64,000 nt of DNA from Clostridia bacterium (GTDB lineage Bacteria > Bacillota > Clostridia > Christensenellales > Borkfalkiaceae). Positions 42,560 to 51,294 of this stretch are shown here, piece after piece. A model generated the notes under the pieces. That model searched no databases. It worked only from the letters and a program-made list of their open reading frames with translations, and was not told the origin of the DNA. Each line of letters opens with the position of its first letter. Position 1 is the stretch's first letter. The stretch is taken from the NCBI GenBank assembly GCA_900771345.1, contig CAAGNQ010000045.1:62001-126000 (forward strand), given 5' to 3'. The translations under genes and the position numbers were made by a program.

Positions 42560-42595
42560 AAAAAGCACCTAAACACTAGGATGCTTTTTATTTTT
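42560..42595. terminator. Bidirectional terminator overlapping a coding end
   Basis: The stem aaaaagcaccta / taggatgcttttt has one bulge and is flanked by A and T runs. Its right arm includes the last codons and stop of the minus-strand gene at 42569-42832. Confidence 0.8.
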
Positions 42596-42832
42596 TTCTT
42601 TTACGCGTTTAACGAACTCGTCGTGCGAGGTCATAGTGGATACCATTGACGCCTGAAGAGGCAAAAACGGCTCGGGCGTTTTTTCTTTGGGGGGTTGGGG
42701 CTGATTGTCGCTAGAAAAAAGCGAAGAAAAAATACTGTTTTCTTTGCTCGTATTTTGGCTATCCCCGTTGGTTTGCGAAGGGTTTGCTGAGAAAAGCGAG
42801 TTTAAAAGATTAAAAATGCCGAATTTATCCAT
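42569..42832 (-). CDS. Hypothetical small Ser/Pro/Gln-rich protein
   Basis: An 87-residue protein that I do not recognise. A short N-terminal amphipathic segment (DKFGIFNLLNSLFS) is followed by a polar, low-complexity middle rich in Ser, Asn, Gln and Pro, with the doublet SLFSA/SLFSS repeated. It ends in a basic tail (KRVKEKNKKH). I use the ATG at 42832, which has ggagg upstream; a TTG 15 bases earlier overlaps that site. Its stop codon lies within the terminator stem. It could be disordered. Confidence 0.6.
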   Translation of the reverse strand: MDKFGIFNLLNSLFSANPSQTNGDSQNTSKENSIFSSLFSSDNQPQPPKEKTPEPFLPLQASMVSTMTSHDEFVKRVKEKNKKHPSV

Positions 42833-42978
42833 TTTATTTTCCTCCAAAACTGAAAAACCATAAAAAAATCTTAAAAATTTATTGCAAAACAGAGTGATTT
42901 GGTTTATAATATATAACTGTATAACTATTTATATTCGGAAGCTGTTTAAAAGTTTCCTAATAACTAATCGGAGAGAAT

Positions 42979-44826
42979 ATGAAAAAAACATTACTAAAAA
43001 TTTTAACGAGCGTACTTTCTGTTTGTATGCTTATATGTGTTTTAACTGCTTGTGGTGGCGCAGGCAACTGGAAAGGTACGACTATGACTTCTTGGGGCAA
43101 CGTTAAATCTCACGGAGGATTTGTTGCAGAAACCGATTCGTATATTTACTATATTAACGGTGTTGGCGTTTCTACTGATAGCAATAAGTTTGGCGTGCCG
43201 ATTAAGGGAAGTTTAATGGCTATGCAAAAGAGCGATTTATCAAAAACAGAAATCGTTGTTCCTAAACTTTTTGTGGCAAGCGATTATAACGCAGGGCTTT
43301 TCATTGATGGCGAATACGTTTATTACGGCACACCGAGTTTGGATAAATCGGCTGACGGGTCTATAGCAAATAACGAAATGGAGTTTATGAAAACAAGACT
43401 CGACGGAAAGAAAACAGAAGAACTCTTTAAGGTTTCTTCTCTTTCGACCGAATATAGAATAATCAAGGGCGAAAATACTGTATATATCGTTTATTATGAC
43501 GCAGAAGAAAGCGCTCTTATGAGTTATAGCGTTAACGATAAAAAGGCAACCGTTATTGCAAAAACAGATGATAAAGCAGATAAATATTCTCTTTCAGAAT
43601 ATAAGTTCGTTGTCGGTGCAGAACAAGATATAGCAGTGCTCTATACTGTTAATATTTTCTCCGAAAAATATTTGGAAGACAAGGCTCAAACGAGTGGATA
43701 CCAGAGAGCGACAGAGAGTTATAATAACCTCTATGCATATAAGGTTGGCGACGCTGTTAATTCAGAGACGGGTCTTGCAGGAAGGCTTATCGGTAGCGAA
43801 AAAGGCTATACCTATTCAATTGATCTTGCAGGGGAATACGTTTTATATACGCAAACTTCAACCTCGGCAGTTGGAACGGCTAAAACTTATGGTGACACTG
43901 CGAAGAACATTCTAGCAAAAACCGAACATCAAGAAATCGCAAACAAAGATTATATTTCAGAAGCAAACCTAATCGTTTCTCTTGACGAAGTTTATAGTTT
44001 TGCAGACGGAAAGATTTACAGGTCAACGCTTATCGATAACGATAAGACGAATAAAACGGTTGTGGCATTGGGTACAGAAATCTCTTCGCTACTATTTATT
44101 AAAGGCTCTGACATATATTATCTAACGACAAGCAATACGATTGCAAGAATACAAATGAATAGTGAAGAGGCTAATGAAATAATTGTTTCGGAGGGAACGG
44201 TAGATACGGCGTGGTATGCTCCGGAAATTATTACTATTGGCGAAAAGAATTATATATTCTACGTGGACACTTCTGAACTCGGTGCATCATACGTTAAATA
44301 TGCAGACCTATCAATCCTTGCAGAAGAAGATACTGATGACGACGGCAAGAACGATAGATTCTTCGTTGACGGCGCAATTTCAATAGGCGTTAAGACGGAT
44401 GCAGACCTAGCCAAAATCGTAGAAGCACAAATCAAAGCAATAGCAAACGAACTCGAAGAAGGAGTTATTCCTTTTGAAGAGGTTGACGATAAATTGACCT
44501 TTGGTGCAGTAACCGAGGCTAGAGCAGAGTACGACAAACTCTCTAAAGAGGCAAAGAAATTGTTTAGTGAACAATCGCTAAAAACCTTAAATAATTATGA
44601 GAAAGCCATCGAGATGGCAAACGTTTATAAAAAACTCGACGGAATGTACGGCTATGCTAGTATGACGAGCGCCGAACAACAAGCAATGAAAACTGCTTAC
44701 GAAGAGATTAAAGAACAAATAAACGAATTTATGTCAAGCAGTGATTTTGCAGTGGTTGGAGGATTTATTTCAAACAATGCAAAATGGAATTTCCAAAAAG
44801 CAGAAGAATTGTTTGAGGCTGAATAA
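42979..44826 (+). CDS. Large predicted lipoprotein of unknown function
   Basis: A 615-residue secreted protein. A signal peptide with lipobox LTAC (Cys25) anchors it to the outer face of the membrane. Residues about 40-480 contain several short repeats with the feel of beta-propeller blades (SYIYYING, EYVYYGTP, TVYIVYYD, DIYYLTTS, NYIFYVDT), similar to DUF5050-type proteins. Residues about 480-615 are charged helices. It lies upstream of spo0A with its own terminator. No enzymatic motif is seen; a surface binding or sensory role is only a guess. Confidence 0.65.
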   Translation: MKKTLLKILTSVLSVCMLICVLTACGGAGNWKGTTMTSWGNVKSHGGFVAETDSYIYYINGVGVSTDSNKFGVPIKGSLMAMQKSDLSKTEIVVPKLFVASDYNAGLFIDGEYVYYGTPSLDKSADGSIANNEMEFMKTRLDGKKTEELFKVSSLSTEYRIIKGENTVYIVYYDAEESALMSYSVNDKKATVIAKTDDKADKYSLSEYKFVVGAEQDIAVLYTVNIFSEKYLEDKAQTSGYQRATESYNNLYAYKVGDAVNSETGLAGRLIGSEKGYTYSIDLAGEYVLYTQTSTSAVGTAKTYGDTAKNILAKTEHQEIANKDYISEANLIVSLDEVYSFADGKIYRSTLIDNDKTNKTVVALGTEISSLLFIKGSDIYYLTTSNTIARIQMNSEEANEIIVSEGTVDTAWYAPEIITIGEKNYIFYVDTSELGASYVKYADLSILAEEDTDDDGKNDRFFVDGAISIGVKTDADLAKIVEAQIKAIANELEEGVIPFEEVDDKLTFGAVTEARAEYDKLSKEAKKLFSEQSLKTLNNYEKAIEMANVYKKLDGMYGYASMTSAEQQAMKTAYEEIKEQINEFMSSSDFAVVGGFISNNAKWNFQKAEELFEAE

Positions 44827-44861
44827 GATTATTCTATAAATTAAATAATTTATTAAAAATT

Positions 44862-44897
44862 ATGGCAGATGAAAACTCATCTGCCATATTATTTTTT
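44862..44897 (+). terminator. Terminator of the lipoprotein gene
   Basis: 11-bp arms atggcagatga (44862-44872) and tcatctgccat (44877-44887) with a 4-base loop, then attattttttc. Confidence 0.88.
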
Positions 44898-45067
44898 CAA
44901 TATTCCTAATAAAATTGTCGATTTTTGGGGTTTTTATTAAGAAAATGTCTATGTTTTAGAATATTTTTCAAAATTCGACAAATATTTTTCAAAATTAATC
45001 AAATTCGCTTTACCATTTTATAAAAATGTAGTAAAATAAAAATGCAATCAAAATAAAGGAGCGAATT

Positions 45068-45832
45068 ATGCAGAAAAAGACGGTATTTTTGTTACAAGAG
45101 AATAATGAAACAAACCAAACTTTAGAAAAGCAGTTTACAACCGACAAAGAGTTTGAGGTAGTTGGCACGGCTACGGACGGAATTTCGGCAATATCTATGA
45201 TAAACGAGAAAAAGCCAGGTTATTTAATTACCGAACTGGTGATTAGTGGATATGATGGATTATCAGTTATTAGAAAGGTTAAAGAAGTTGGAGGAATAAA
45301 AATAGTCGTTTTGACCTCTCTTTGTAGTGATGAGGTTGTTAGAAGGTCTTTAGAGGCTGGAGCAGATTATTTTATGGTTAAGCCTTGTGACTTTGGGGTG
45401 TTAAAAGAAAGATTAATCGATATTTGCGAAAACGGGGATAAGGCTAATCAGATTTCAGACGGTGCTAATAAAATGTTTCACGATATTAGCCTAGAGGAAA
45501 AGATAAGCAAAATATTTATTAACGTCGGGATTCCTCCACATATCAAGGGATATACTTTCTTAAGAGAGGGTGTAAAGATGGCAGTAGAAGAGCCACAAAT
45601 TATTAATAACATAACAAAGAAACTCTATCCTATGATAGGACAAAAATACGATACGACTGCGAGCAAGGTTGAAAGGGCAATTCGTCACGCAATCGAAGTT
45701 GCGTGGAATAGAGGAAGGATTGATAATATAAACAGTATATTAGGCGTGCGCGCATACGTAGGTGCAGAAAAGCCGACCAACGGTGAGTTTATAGCGCTCG
45801 TCGCAGATAAAATGCTACTCGAAAAAATGTAA
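45068..45832 (+). CDS. spo0A: Spo0A, sporulation response regulator with degenerate receiver
   Basis: The master regulator of sporulation entry, 254 residues. The C-terminal DNA-binding domain is near canonical (GYTFLREGVKMA, RAIRHAIEVAWNRG, EKPTNGEFIALVADK). The receiver (about residues 1-120) is altered. The position of the phosphorylated Asp56 of Bacillus Spo0A is Glu56 (ITELVISGYDG), and the acidic pair Asp10-Asp11 is Gln10-Glu11 (FLLQENNE). Thr83 and Lys105 are kept. Phosphorylation as usual therefore looks impossible; Glu might mimic the active state. aaggag precedes the ATG. A single gene with no sensor kinase nearby. Confidence 0.92.
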   Translation: MQKKTVFLLQENNETNQTLEKQFTTDKEFEVVGTATDGISAISMINEKKPGYLITELVISGYDGLSVIRKVKEVGGIKIVVLTSLCSDEVVRRSLEAGADYFMVKPCDFGVLKERLIDICENGDKANQISDGANKMFHDISLEEKISKIFINVGIPPHIKGYTFLREGVKMAVEEPQIINNITKKLYPMIGQKYDTTASKVERAIRHAIEVAWNRGRIDNINSILGVRAYVGAEKPTNGEFIALVADKMLLEKM

Positions 45833-45868
45833 AAGTGAAAAATTTTTAAAAAAAGTAATAAAAAACAG

Positions 45869-45897
45869 TTTACAAATCTTCTATATGTATATATAAT
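45869..45897 (+). promoter_or_regulatory. Promoter of the acidic zinc-ribbon gene
   Basis: -35 TTTACA (45869-45874), 17-bp spacer, -10 TATAAT (45892-45897). A hairpin gtcaaag...ctttgac (45906-45912 with 45921-45927) begins at about +1. Confidence 0.75.
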
Positions 45898-45967
45898 ATA
45901 CAGCAGTCAAAGGATAAGCACTTTGACGGCAAGAACGTAATATATATGATATATATGGAGATAAACT

Positions 45968-46462
45968 ATGCCAGGTGATTACATTAAATGCCCTAGATGC
46001 GAACTTAATTATATTAAGAAGGGCGAAGAATATTGTCAAGTGTGTAAAGCCGAACTAAAAGGTCAGAAGTTAATGTTTGCTGATATGGAAGAGGATGATA
46101 CTGAGGGTTTGGAATTATGCCCTGTATGCCATCAAAATTATATTAAGCCGGGCGAAAGCATGTGTGCTAAGTGCATGGAAGAAAAGGATTATCAAAACAG
46201 CAGAGAGGACTTAGACGACGATTCGTGGAAGGATTTCCTTGACGAAAAGGAAGAAGAGGAAGACGAAGAAATGCTTTCACTTGATAAACTTGCAAAAGAA
46301 GAAGGCGAGTTTTTAGAGGATGAAGAGGAGGAAGAAGAATTCATCAGCGAAGAAGTAGATGATGATGACTTTGAAATTCCTGACGTTGACCAATCGGATT
46401 TTGAATATGACGAAGACGACGAGGATGACGAGGATGAGGATTTTGAGGAAGATGAAGATTAG
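45968..46462 (+). CDS. Double zinc-ribbon protein with highly acidic tail
   Basis: A 164-residue protein of unknown function. Two similar CxxC-x11-CxxC ribbons lie at Cys 8/11/23/26 and 51/54/66/69 (CPRCELNYIKKGEEYCQVC and CPVCHQNYIKPGESMCAKC). The C-terminal half (about residues 78-164) is dominated by Asp and Glu, ending DEDEDFEEDED. The layout, metal-binding head and acidic tail, suggests a protein that binds a basic partner such as a ribosome or polymerase factor, but this is inference. veg follows 36 bases after, so the two may share a transcript. Confidence 0.65.
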   Translation: MPGDYIKCPRCELNYIKKGEEYCQVCKAELKGQKLMFADMEEDDTEGLELCPVCHQNYIKPGESMCAKCMEEKDYQNSREDLDDDSWKDFLDEKEEEEDEEMLSLDKLAKEEGEFLEDEEEEEEFISEEVDDDDFEIPDVDQSDFEYDEDDEDDEDEDFEEDED

Positions 46463-46498
46463 AGGTATAAAACATATTATATAGGGAATAACCCTAGT

Positions 46499-46747
46499 AT
46501 GATAAAGAACGTTTCATCAATAACTCAAGTAAAAGAAAAGATAAAGAATATGCAAGAAAAACCTGTAGAAGTCACGGTAAATCTCGGCAGAAATAAGTTT
46601 GTCAGTTTTTCGGGCGTGGTAAAAGGCGTATATCCTGCGCTGTTTACGGTTACGCCAGACGACGATAATTTTAAGGGGAAGACCTCCTATTCATATTCGG
46701 AATATATGTGTGGCAAGGTTGCACTTAATCTTGCGAATGACGGCTAG
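46499..46747 (+). CDS. veg: Veg family protein
   Basis: An 82-residue protein matching Veg: VNLGRNKFVSFSGVVKGVYPALFTV in two parts, then YSYSEYMCGKVAL. In Bacillus Veg affects biofilm formation and spore outgrowth; its molecular action is unclear. The usual neighbour order in Clostridia (veg, DUF3794 protein, ispE) holds here. A terminator follows. Confidence 0.9.
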   Translation: MIKNVSSITQVKEKIKNMQEKPVEVTVNLGRNKFVSFSGVVKGVYPALFTVTPDDDNFKGKTSYSYSEYMCGKVALNLANDG

Positions 46748-46750
46748 AAC

Positions 46751-46786
46751 AAGGCTAACGAAGATAAAATTCGTTAGCCTTTTTAT
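46751..46786 (+). terminator. Terminator of veg
   Basis: 12-bp arms aaggctaacgaa (46751-46762) and ttcgttagcctt (46770-46781), then T-rich sequence. Confidence 0.9.
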
Positions 46787-46854
46787 TTTCAATCGTTCTA
46801 AACTAAAGAACTAGGCAATATACTGTAATAAAGGTAGCGAATAAGGAGGGTTTT

Positions 46855-48363
46855 ATGTCAGTTGAGCCTATTTTTGAACGAATAAATTATCAAAATAAAA
46901 TTTTTGAAAAGAAAGAACAAATCAAATCAGATTGCAGAACGGAGATTTTTTCCGAATCGGTCAAAAACGTATTAAACGTCAGTGCGTTTGCCGTTGTGAA
47001 CGACTGCACGATAACTAATGGCAGGGCAGAATATTCCGGCAAGATTATATATTTTGTTAGTTATTTAACAGAGGACGGGTTGTTAAAAAAGACAGAATGT
47101 GGTAACGAATTTTCTGGCGTTATAAAAGATAGCGCAATAGAAGAGGGAATGCTAGGCAGGATATATTCAAACGTAGAAAAGGTCGAAGCAGACGTTTCAG
47201 GCGTAAAACTCTCTGTCAGTGCATATGTGAACATTTGTCTAGAAACAAAAAGAATGGAGCAGTTTTCAGCACTTTCAGGAGGCGAAAATCTAATTTCAAA
47301 CAAAAAAGAAATTCCGTTTATAAAAAGTTTTGGCACAAAAGAGGCAATTTATCCTTTAGAGGAAGAATTTGAGTTAGACTATCCGGTTGAAGAAGTTTTA
47401 TCACACTGGGCAAACGCTGTGATAACTTCCGTTCAATGTGGGGTTGGAAGCATTATCGTTGACGGCGAGGTTATATTGTCAGCAATTATGTTGCAAAAAA
47501 CCGAAAAAAGAGATATAATAAGAGAAAATAAGTGCCTGCCGTTTAGAATGGAAATAGAGTGTGACGACGCAATGCCAACAATGACGGCAACTGCTAGAGT
47601 TAGCGAAAAATCCTTTAAGACGGACGTTATTACCGACGAACAAAACGCTAAAAGTATAGTAAACGTTAGCATTACCTTAAAGTTTGAGGGCGAGGCGTTT
47701 GCAAACAGCCAAATTACGGTTGCAACCGACGCGTTTAGTTTAGACGAAGAAATAGAACTTGAAAAAGGCGAACTTTCATTAAATAAAAACTGTGATTTGC
47801 GCCATACTACTTCAATAATCAGTGGGAGAGTGGCGCTTGAAGAACTGCCCGTGAGCACCACGCTATACGCAATCGGTGGAGAAAAGGTGGAAATCACCAG
47901 CAAAAACTTTGACCAAACGGGAATAAATTTAGTAGGCGTACTAACGGCTGTGGGATACTTTAAGGACGAGGATAAATATTTTACCAGAAAACTTGAGATG
48001 CCGTTTGAAAAGAGGATTGATTCAGGGTTTTCTGAGGAAGTTAGCCTAGAAATAATCGTTAAACCACAACGGGCAAAAGGCAAAATTATCACCCTTACCG
48101 AAATGGAAATGGAATGCGAGTTGGGCGTTATAATTTATCCAACCGAGTGCGAGAGAATTCAACTAGTTAAAGGCATAAAAACGGTGGGCGAAAAGAAGAA
48201 ATGCCAATCAGCATTAAGCGTTTATATAGCAATGGAAGGAGAAGACCTTTGGTCGCTTTCAAAAAGGCTTAATATCTGCCCGGATAGGCTTATAGAGATT
48301 AACAAGGAATTATGCTTTCCTCTTACAGGGAAAGAGAGAATAGTAGTATATAGACAAAGTTAA
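46855..48363 (+). CDS. SipL-like SPOCS-domain protein with LysM
   Basis: A 502-residue protein with two or three SPOCS (DUF3794) repeats and a C-terminal LysM domain (about residues 455-500, IAMEGEDLWSLSKRLNICPDRLIEIN). In Clostridioides difficile SipL tethers the spore coat protein SpoIVA to the outer forespore membrane, and this is a likely homologue. No signal peptide is seen, as expected for a mother-cell protein. A strong aaggagg site precedes the ATG. It is followed by ispE after 13 bases. Confidence 0.85.
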   Translation: MSVEPIFERINYQNKIFEKKEQIKSDCRTEIFSESVKNVLNVSAFAVVNDCTITNGRAEYSGKIIYFVSYLTEDGLLKKTECGNEFSGVIKDSAIEEGMLGRIYSNVEKVEADVSGVKLSVSAYVNICLETKRMEQFSALSGGENLISNKKEIPFIKSFGTKEAIYPLEEEFELDYPVEEVLSHWANAVITSVQCGVGSIIVDGEVILSAIMLQKTEKRDIIRENKCLPFRMEIECDDAMPTMTATARVSEKSFKTDVITDEQNAKSIVNVSITLKFEGEAFANSQITVATDAFSLDEEIELEKGELSLNKNCDLRHTTSIISGRVALEELPVSTTLYAIGGEKVEITSKNFDQTGINLVGVLTAVGYFKDEDKYFTRKLEMPFEKRIDSGFSEEVSLEIIVKPQRAKGKIITLTEMEMECELGVIIYPTECERIQLVKGIKTVGEKKKCQSALSVYIAMEGEDLWSLSKRLNICPDRLIEINKELCFPLTGKERIVVYRQS

Positions 48364-48376
48364 AAAGGAAAACAGA

Positions 48377-49222
48377 ATGAGAATAGCCAAAGAAAAAATA
48401 CCTGCCAAAGTAAATTTAACTCTTGACGTTTTAGGAACTAGTGGAAATTATCACAATATATCCTCGCTCGTTTCTTCAATTAATTTATATGACCAAATAA
48501 CCCTAAAAAAGCGAAAGGATAGAAAGATAACCCTCACCGAAAAAGGCTTAAAAGCCAACTGCCCCAAAAACCAAAACAACGCTGTTAAAATCGCAGACTT
48601 GTTTATGAAAACATTCGGCACTAGTGGAGTGGATATAATCATAAACAAAAAGATATTCGTTGGAGGAGGGCTAGGTGGCTCTAGCGCAGATATAGTGGCT
48701 GTCTTAAACGGAATGAAAAGGCTGTTTAAGATTGAAGATGATATTACCCCTTTGGCTAACAAGTTAGGTAGCGACTGTGCGTATATGCTTGAGGGAGGAT
48801 ACGCAATAATAAGTGGCAGGGGCACGGAGATTGAAAAGCAAAACGTAAACTGCCGTTTGTATATGATTTTAATTGGTTCAAATAATATAATCTCAGCAAA
48901 GAACTGCTATAATAAATTTGACGAGTTAAATAAAAGTTATCCACCATGCACTAGGTCGGCAACAGAGAGCCTTCTAAAAGGCGATTTGCAAGCGTTTTTT
49001 AAAGTCGCAAAAAACGACCTTCAGGACTCGGCAATGGAACTAGATAAAGAAATTTTCTTTCCGTACCACGCCTTAAAACAAACGAGCGCAAAGATGATTT
49101 CAATCTCAGGGAGTGGCCCTACCGTGTTTGCCATCTATGATGACAAGAAGTCGAGGGACAGCGCGTATAAGCGCCTCAAAGATATGTTTAACGATAAAAT
49201 AATAAAAGCGCAAACGCTCTAA
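48377..49222 (+). CDS. ispE: 4-diphosphocytidyl-2-C-methyl-D-erythritol kinase
   Basis: The fourth step of the MEP route to isoprenoids, ATP-dependent phosphorylation of CDP-ME. It has 281 residues of the GHMP kinase family: KVNLTLDVLG at the start, the phosphate loop KIFVGGGLGGSSADIVAVL (about residues 93-111) and ISGSGPTVFAI near the end. It ends the SipL-like-ispE unit, before a strong bidirectional terminator. Confidence 0.94.
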   Translation: MRIAKEKIPAKVNLTLDVLGTSGNYHNISSLVSSINLYDQITLKKRKDRKITLTEKGLKANCPKNQNNAVKIADLFMKTFGTSGVDIIINKKIFVGGGLGGSSADIVAVLNGMKRLFKIEDDITPLANKLGSDCAYMLEGGYAIISGRGTEIEKQNVNCRLYMILIGSNNIISAKNCYNKFDELNKSYPPCTRSATESLLKGDLQAFFKVAKNDLQDSAMELDKEIFFPYHALKQTSAKMISISGSGPTVFAIYDDKKSRDSAYKRLKDMFNDKIIKAQTL

Positions 49223-49229
49223 ATATTAA

Positions 49230-49273
49230 AAAAAGCAATGGTTTTAGTCTTGTGGCTAAAACCATTGCTTTTT
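49230..49273. terminator. Bidirectional terminator between ispE and the permease
   Basis: Perfect 18-bp arms 49230-49247 and 49256-49273 with an 8-base loop, A-rich before and T-rich after. Confidence 0.92.
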
Positions 49274-49288
49274 ATTTGCGTTAAAATC

Positions 49289-50548
49289 TTAAAAAATATT
49301 AAAGCAACCTACTAAAGCAAGTAGAGCAGAAACGGCTATGCAACAGCAAGAAAATAAGAATAATTGACCAAACAGTTTATTTCTGCCTTCAGCTGTTGCA
49401 ACCTTTGAGGTAGAATATGCAGCGAGCATAAGACCACCACAACTAGACAATGGGCTAAACGCTGCAACGTTTGCACCAATGCAAATGCCTGTTACCATAG
49501 CGATAGGGTCTATATTTCCAACCGTCATCACTAGTTCTGGAACGGTAGGAATTAAAGTCGGCATAACGACGCCTGACGCCGAAGAAACCCAACTCATAAC
49601 GCCTGCCAAAACGGTAATAATTGCAGACGCAGTCTTTTCACCCATTAAAAGAGAAATGCCGTCAGATAATAGGTCAATGCCACCGAGTTTAGTTACTAGT
49701 GAAATCAAAATACCAACGCCGGTAATCATAATTAAAGTGTTCCAGGAAATTTTTTGCATTGCCTTGCCTTCGTCAGCAAACCCACAAATAGATAATATAA
49801 CGGCAACCACAAAAGAAATCAAGCCTACGTTAACGCTAAACACGGTTGAAATAACAGCAACTAGCACTATGCCAATAATAGTAAACCAATTTGCAAGTTT
49901 AAATTTTGAGTCGCAATCTATATTAGAAATGCTATTTTCACTTTCCTTATATTTATGCCACTTAAACACGAAAAAGTAAAGAATAATAGCCATAAACAAC
50001 ATAACTAAGAACATAAGTAAGGCAATAGGAAGGTCGACGCCCACAATTCCGCTTTCTTTAGATATAGTAATTGCAACAATGCCAGACGGTGTTATAGGTG
50101 ACAATCCACCAGAGAAAGCGCCGAGTGCCCCGAACAATAAAAATTTAATAGGTTCTACCCCAGATTCAATCGCTATTGCTATTGCAAGAACTGAAATAAG
50201 TGCAGTAGTAGAAATAAGACCTGGCCCGATTGCTGAAATTATTGCAGATAACACGAATAAAAGGATAGGAATAAGTTTTACTTTGCCTTTGCATAAACGA
50301 ATTGATTTTCTAGCGATAATTTCTAAGGTATGATTATCTTGCGCAATACAAAACAAGAACATAACTCCTAGAAGCATTATAAACAATGAACTGTTAAAAG
50401 TTTTAATGAGTTCAGAGTCTGAAATTCCGGTTATTCTTGCAAGAATTAAGGCAAGCGCAATAGAAACTATACCGGTATTCTTTTTAAATATCGTACCAAC
50501 GGCTATTGCTGCTGCTAAAAAGACCAAAGATAAGATAGCATTAAACAT
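49289..50548 (-). CDS. MatC/SLC13-type carboxylate permease
   Basis: A 419-residue membrane protein with about eleven hydrophobic segments. Family-like segments are LSAIISAIGPGLISTTALISVLAIAIAIESG, GALGAFSGGLSPITPSGIVA and a second hairpin region GANVAAFSPLSSCGGLMLAAY. This is the pattern of the dicarboxylate carrier MatC and the wider SLC13/ion-transporter group. The substrate is unknown, a di- or tricarboxylate at best guess. A single gene on the minus strand. Confidence 0.75.
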   Translation of the reverse strand: MFNAILSLVFLAAAIAVGTIFKKNTGIVSIALALILARITGISDSELIKTFNSSLFIMLLGVMFLFCIAQDNHTLEIIARKSIRLCKGKVKLIPILLFVLSAIISAIGPGLISTTALISVLAIAIAIESGVEPIKFLLFGALGAFSGGLSPITPSGIVAITISKESGIVGVDLPIALLMFLVMLFMAIILYFFVFKWHKYKESENSISNIDCDSKFKLANWFTIIGIVLVAVISTVFSVNVGLISFVVAVILSICGFADEGKAMQKISWNTLIMITGVGILISLVTKLGGIDLLSDGISLLMGEKTASAIITVLAGVMSWVSSASGVVMPTLIPTVPELVMTVGNIDPIAMVTGICIGANVAAFSPLSSCGGLMLAAYSTSKVATAEGRNKLFGQLFLFSCCCIAVSALLALVGCFNIF

Positions 50549-50756
50549 AAAATTCTCCTTTGTTTTAACACGAAAATCAGTAATAGAAACATTTTATCAC
50601 TATAAAATTTAAATGTCAATGGTTTAAATTATAAAATCAGTGTTTAAGCAGTTCATCAAAAATAAAACTTGAAAGATTTTTTGTTATCGTATAAATATTA
50701 AACAATGTGTCAATAAACTATCTAAAATTTAAGCAATTTTAGGAGAATTAAAGAAA

Positions 50757-51290
50757 ATGAGAAAAATTTGCATAACTTTTTTAATTGTCGCCATAATATT
50801 TGTGTCTGTGATAGGTCTTTTTATTTCGCAAAACAGTGTTACGACAGAGTATCTTAGGATACATATTCGCGCAGACTCTAATCTCGATGCCGACCAAAAC
50901 GTTAAATATATGGTTAAAGACGCTGTTATCGGTTATCTTGCACCCTATATAACGCAGTGCGACAGTAAAGAAAAAGCGCTTAAAATGCTAAACGACAATC
51001 TTAACGAGATAGAAATAACGGCGAATAAGGTTTTAAAGGACAACGGATTTAACTATACTAGCAGAGCAAAAGTTAAAAGCGAGAAGTTTCCAACAAGGTT
51101 TTATAACGACCTATGCTTAGAGGGTGGCTATTACGACGCGCTTATTTTAGAACTAGGCAGTGGAGAAGGCGATAACTGGTGGTGCGTGGTTTATCCTCCA
51201 CTCTGCTTTATACAAAAAAACGTAAAGTATGAGTACCGTAGCAAGATAAAAGATTTAATAGACGAATTTTTTCTTAAAAAGGAGATATGA
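50757..51290 (+). CDS. spoIIR: Stage II sporulation protein R
   Basis: The forespore signal that triggers SpoIIGA to process pro-sigma-E in the mother cell. It has 177 residues. An N-terminal signal/anchor (about 3-24) is followed by the family core TTEYLRIHIRADSNLDADQNVKYMVKDAVIGYL. VKSEKFPTRFYNDLCLEGGYYDAL and NWWCVVYPPLCFI lie toward the C-terminus. aggag precedes the ATG. Its stop is 4 bases before sleB, an unusual adjacency, since in Bacillus these lie apart and are both forespore-expressed. Confidence 0.93.
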   Translation: MRKICITFLIVAIIFVSVIGLFISQNSVTTEYLRIHIRADSNLDADQNVKYMVKDAVIGYLAPYITQCDSKEKALKMLNDNLNEIEITANKVLKDNGFNYTSRAKVKSEKFPTRFYNDLCLEGGYYDALILELGSGEGDNWWCVVYPPLCFIQKNVKYEYRSKIKDLIDEFFLKKEI

Positions 51291-51294
51291 GTAA

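Noticed and set aside
47433..48092. A minus-strand open frame of 219 codons
   Set aside because: It lies antisense to the SipL-like gene; its composition is that of a reverse-strand shadow.
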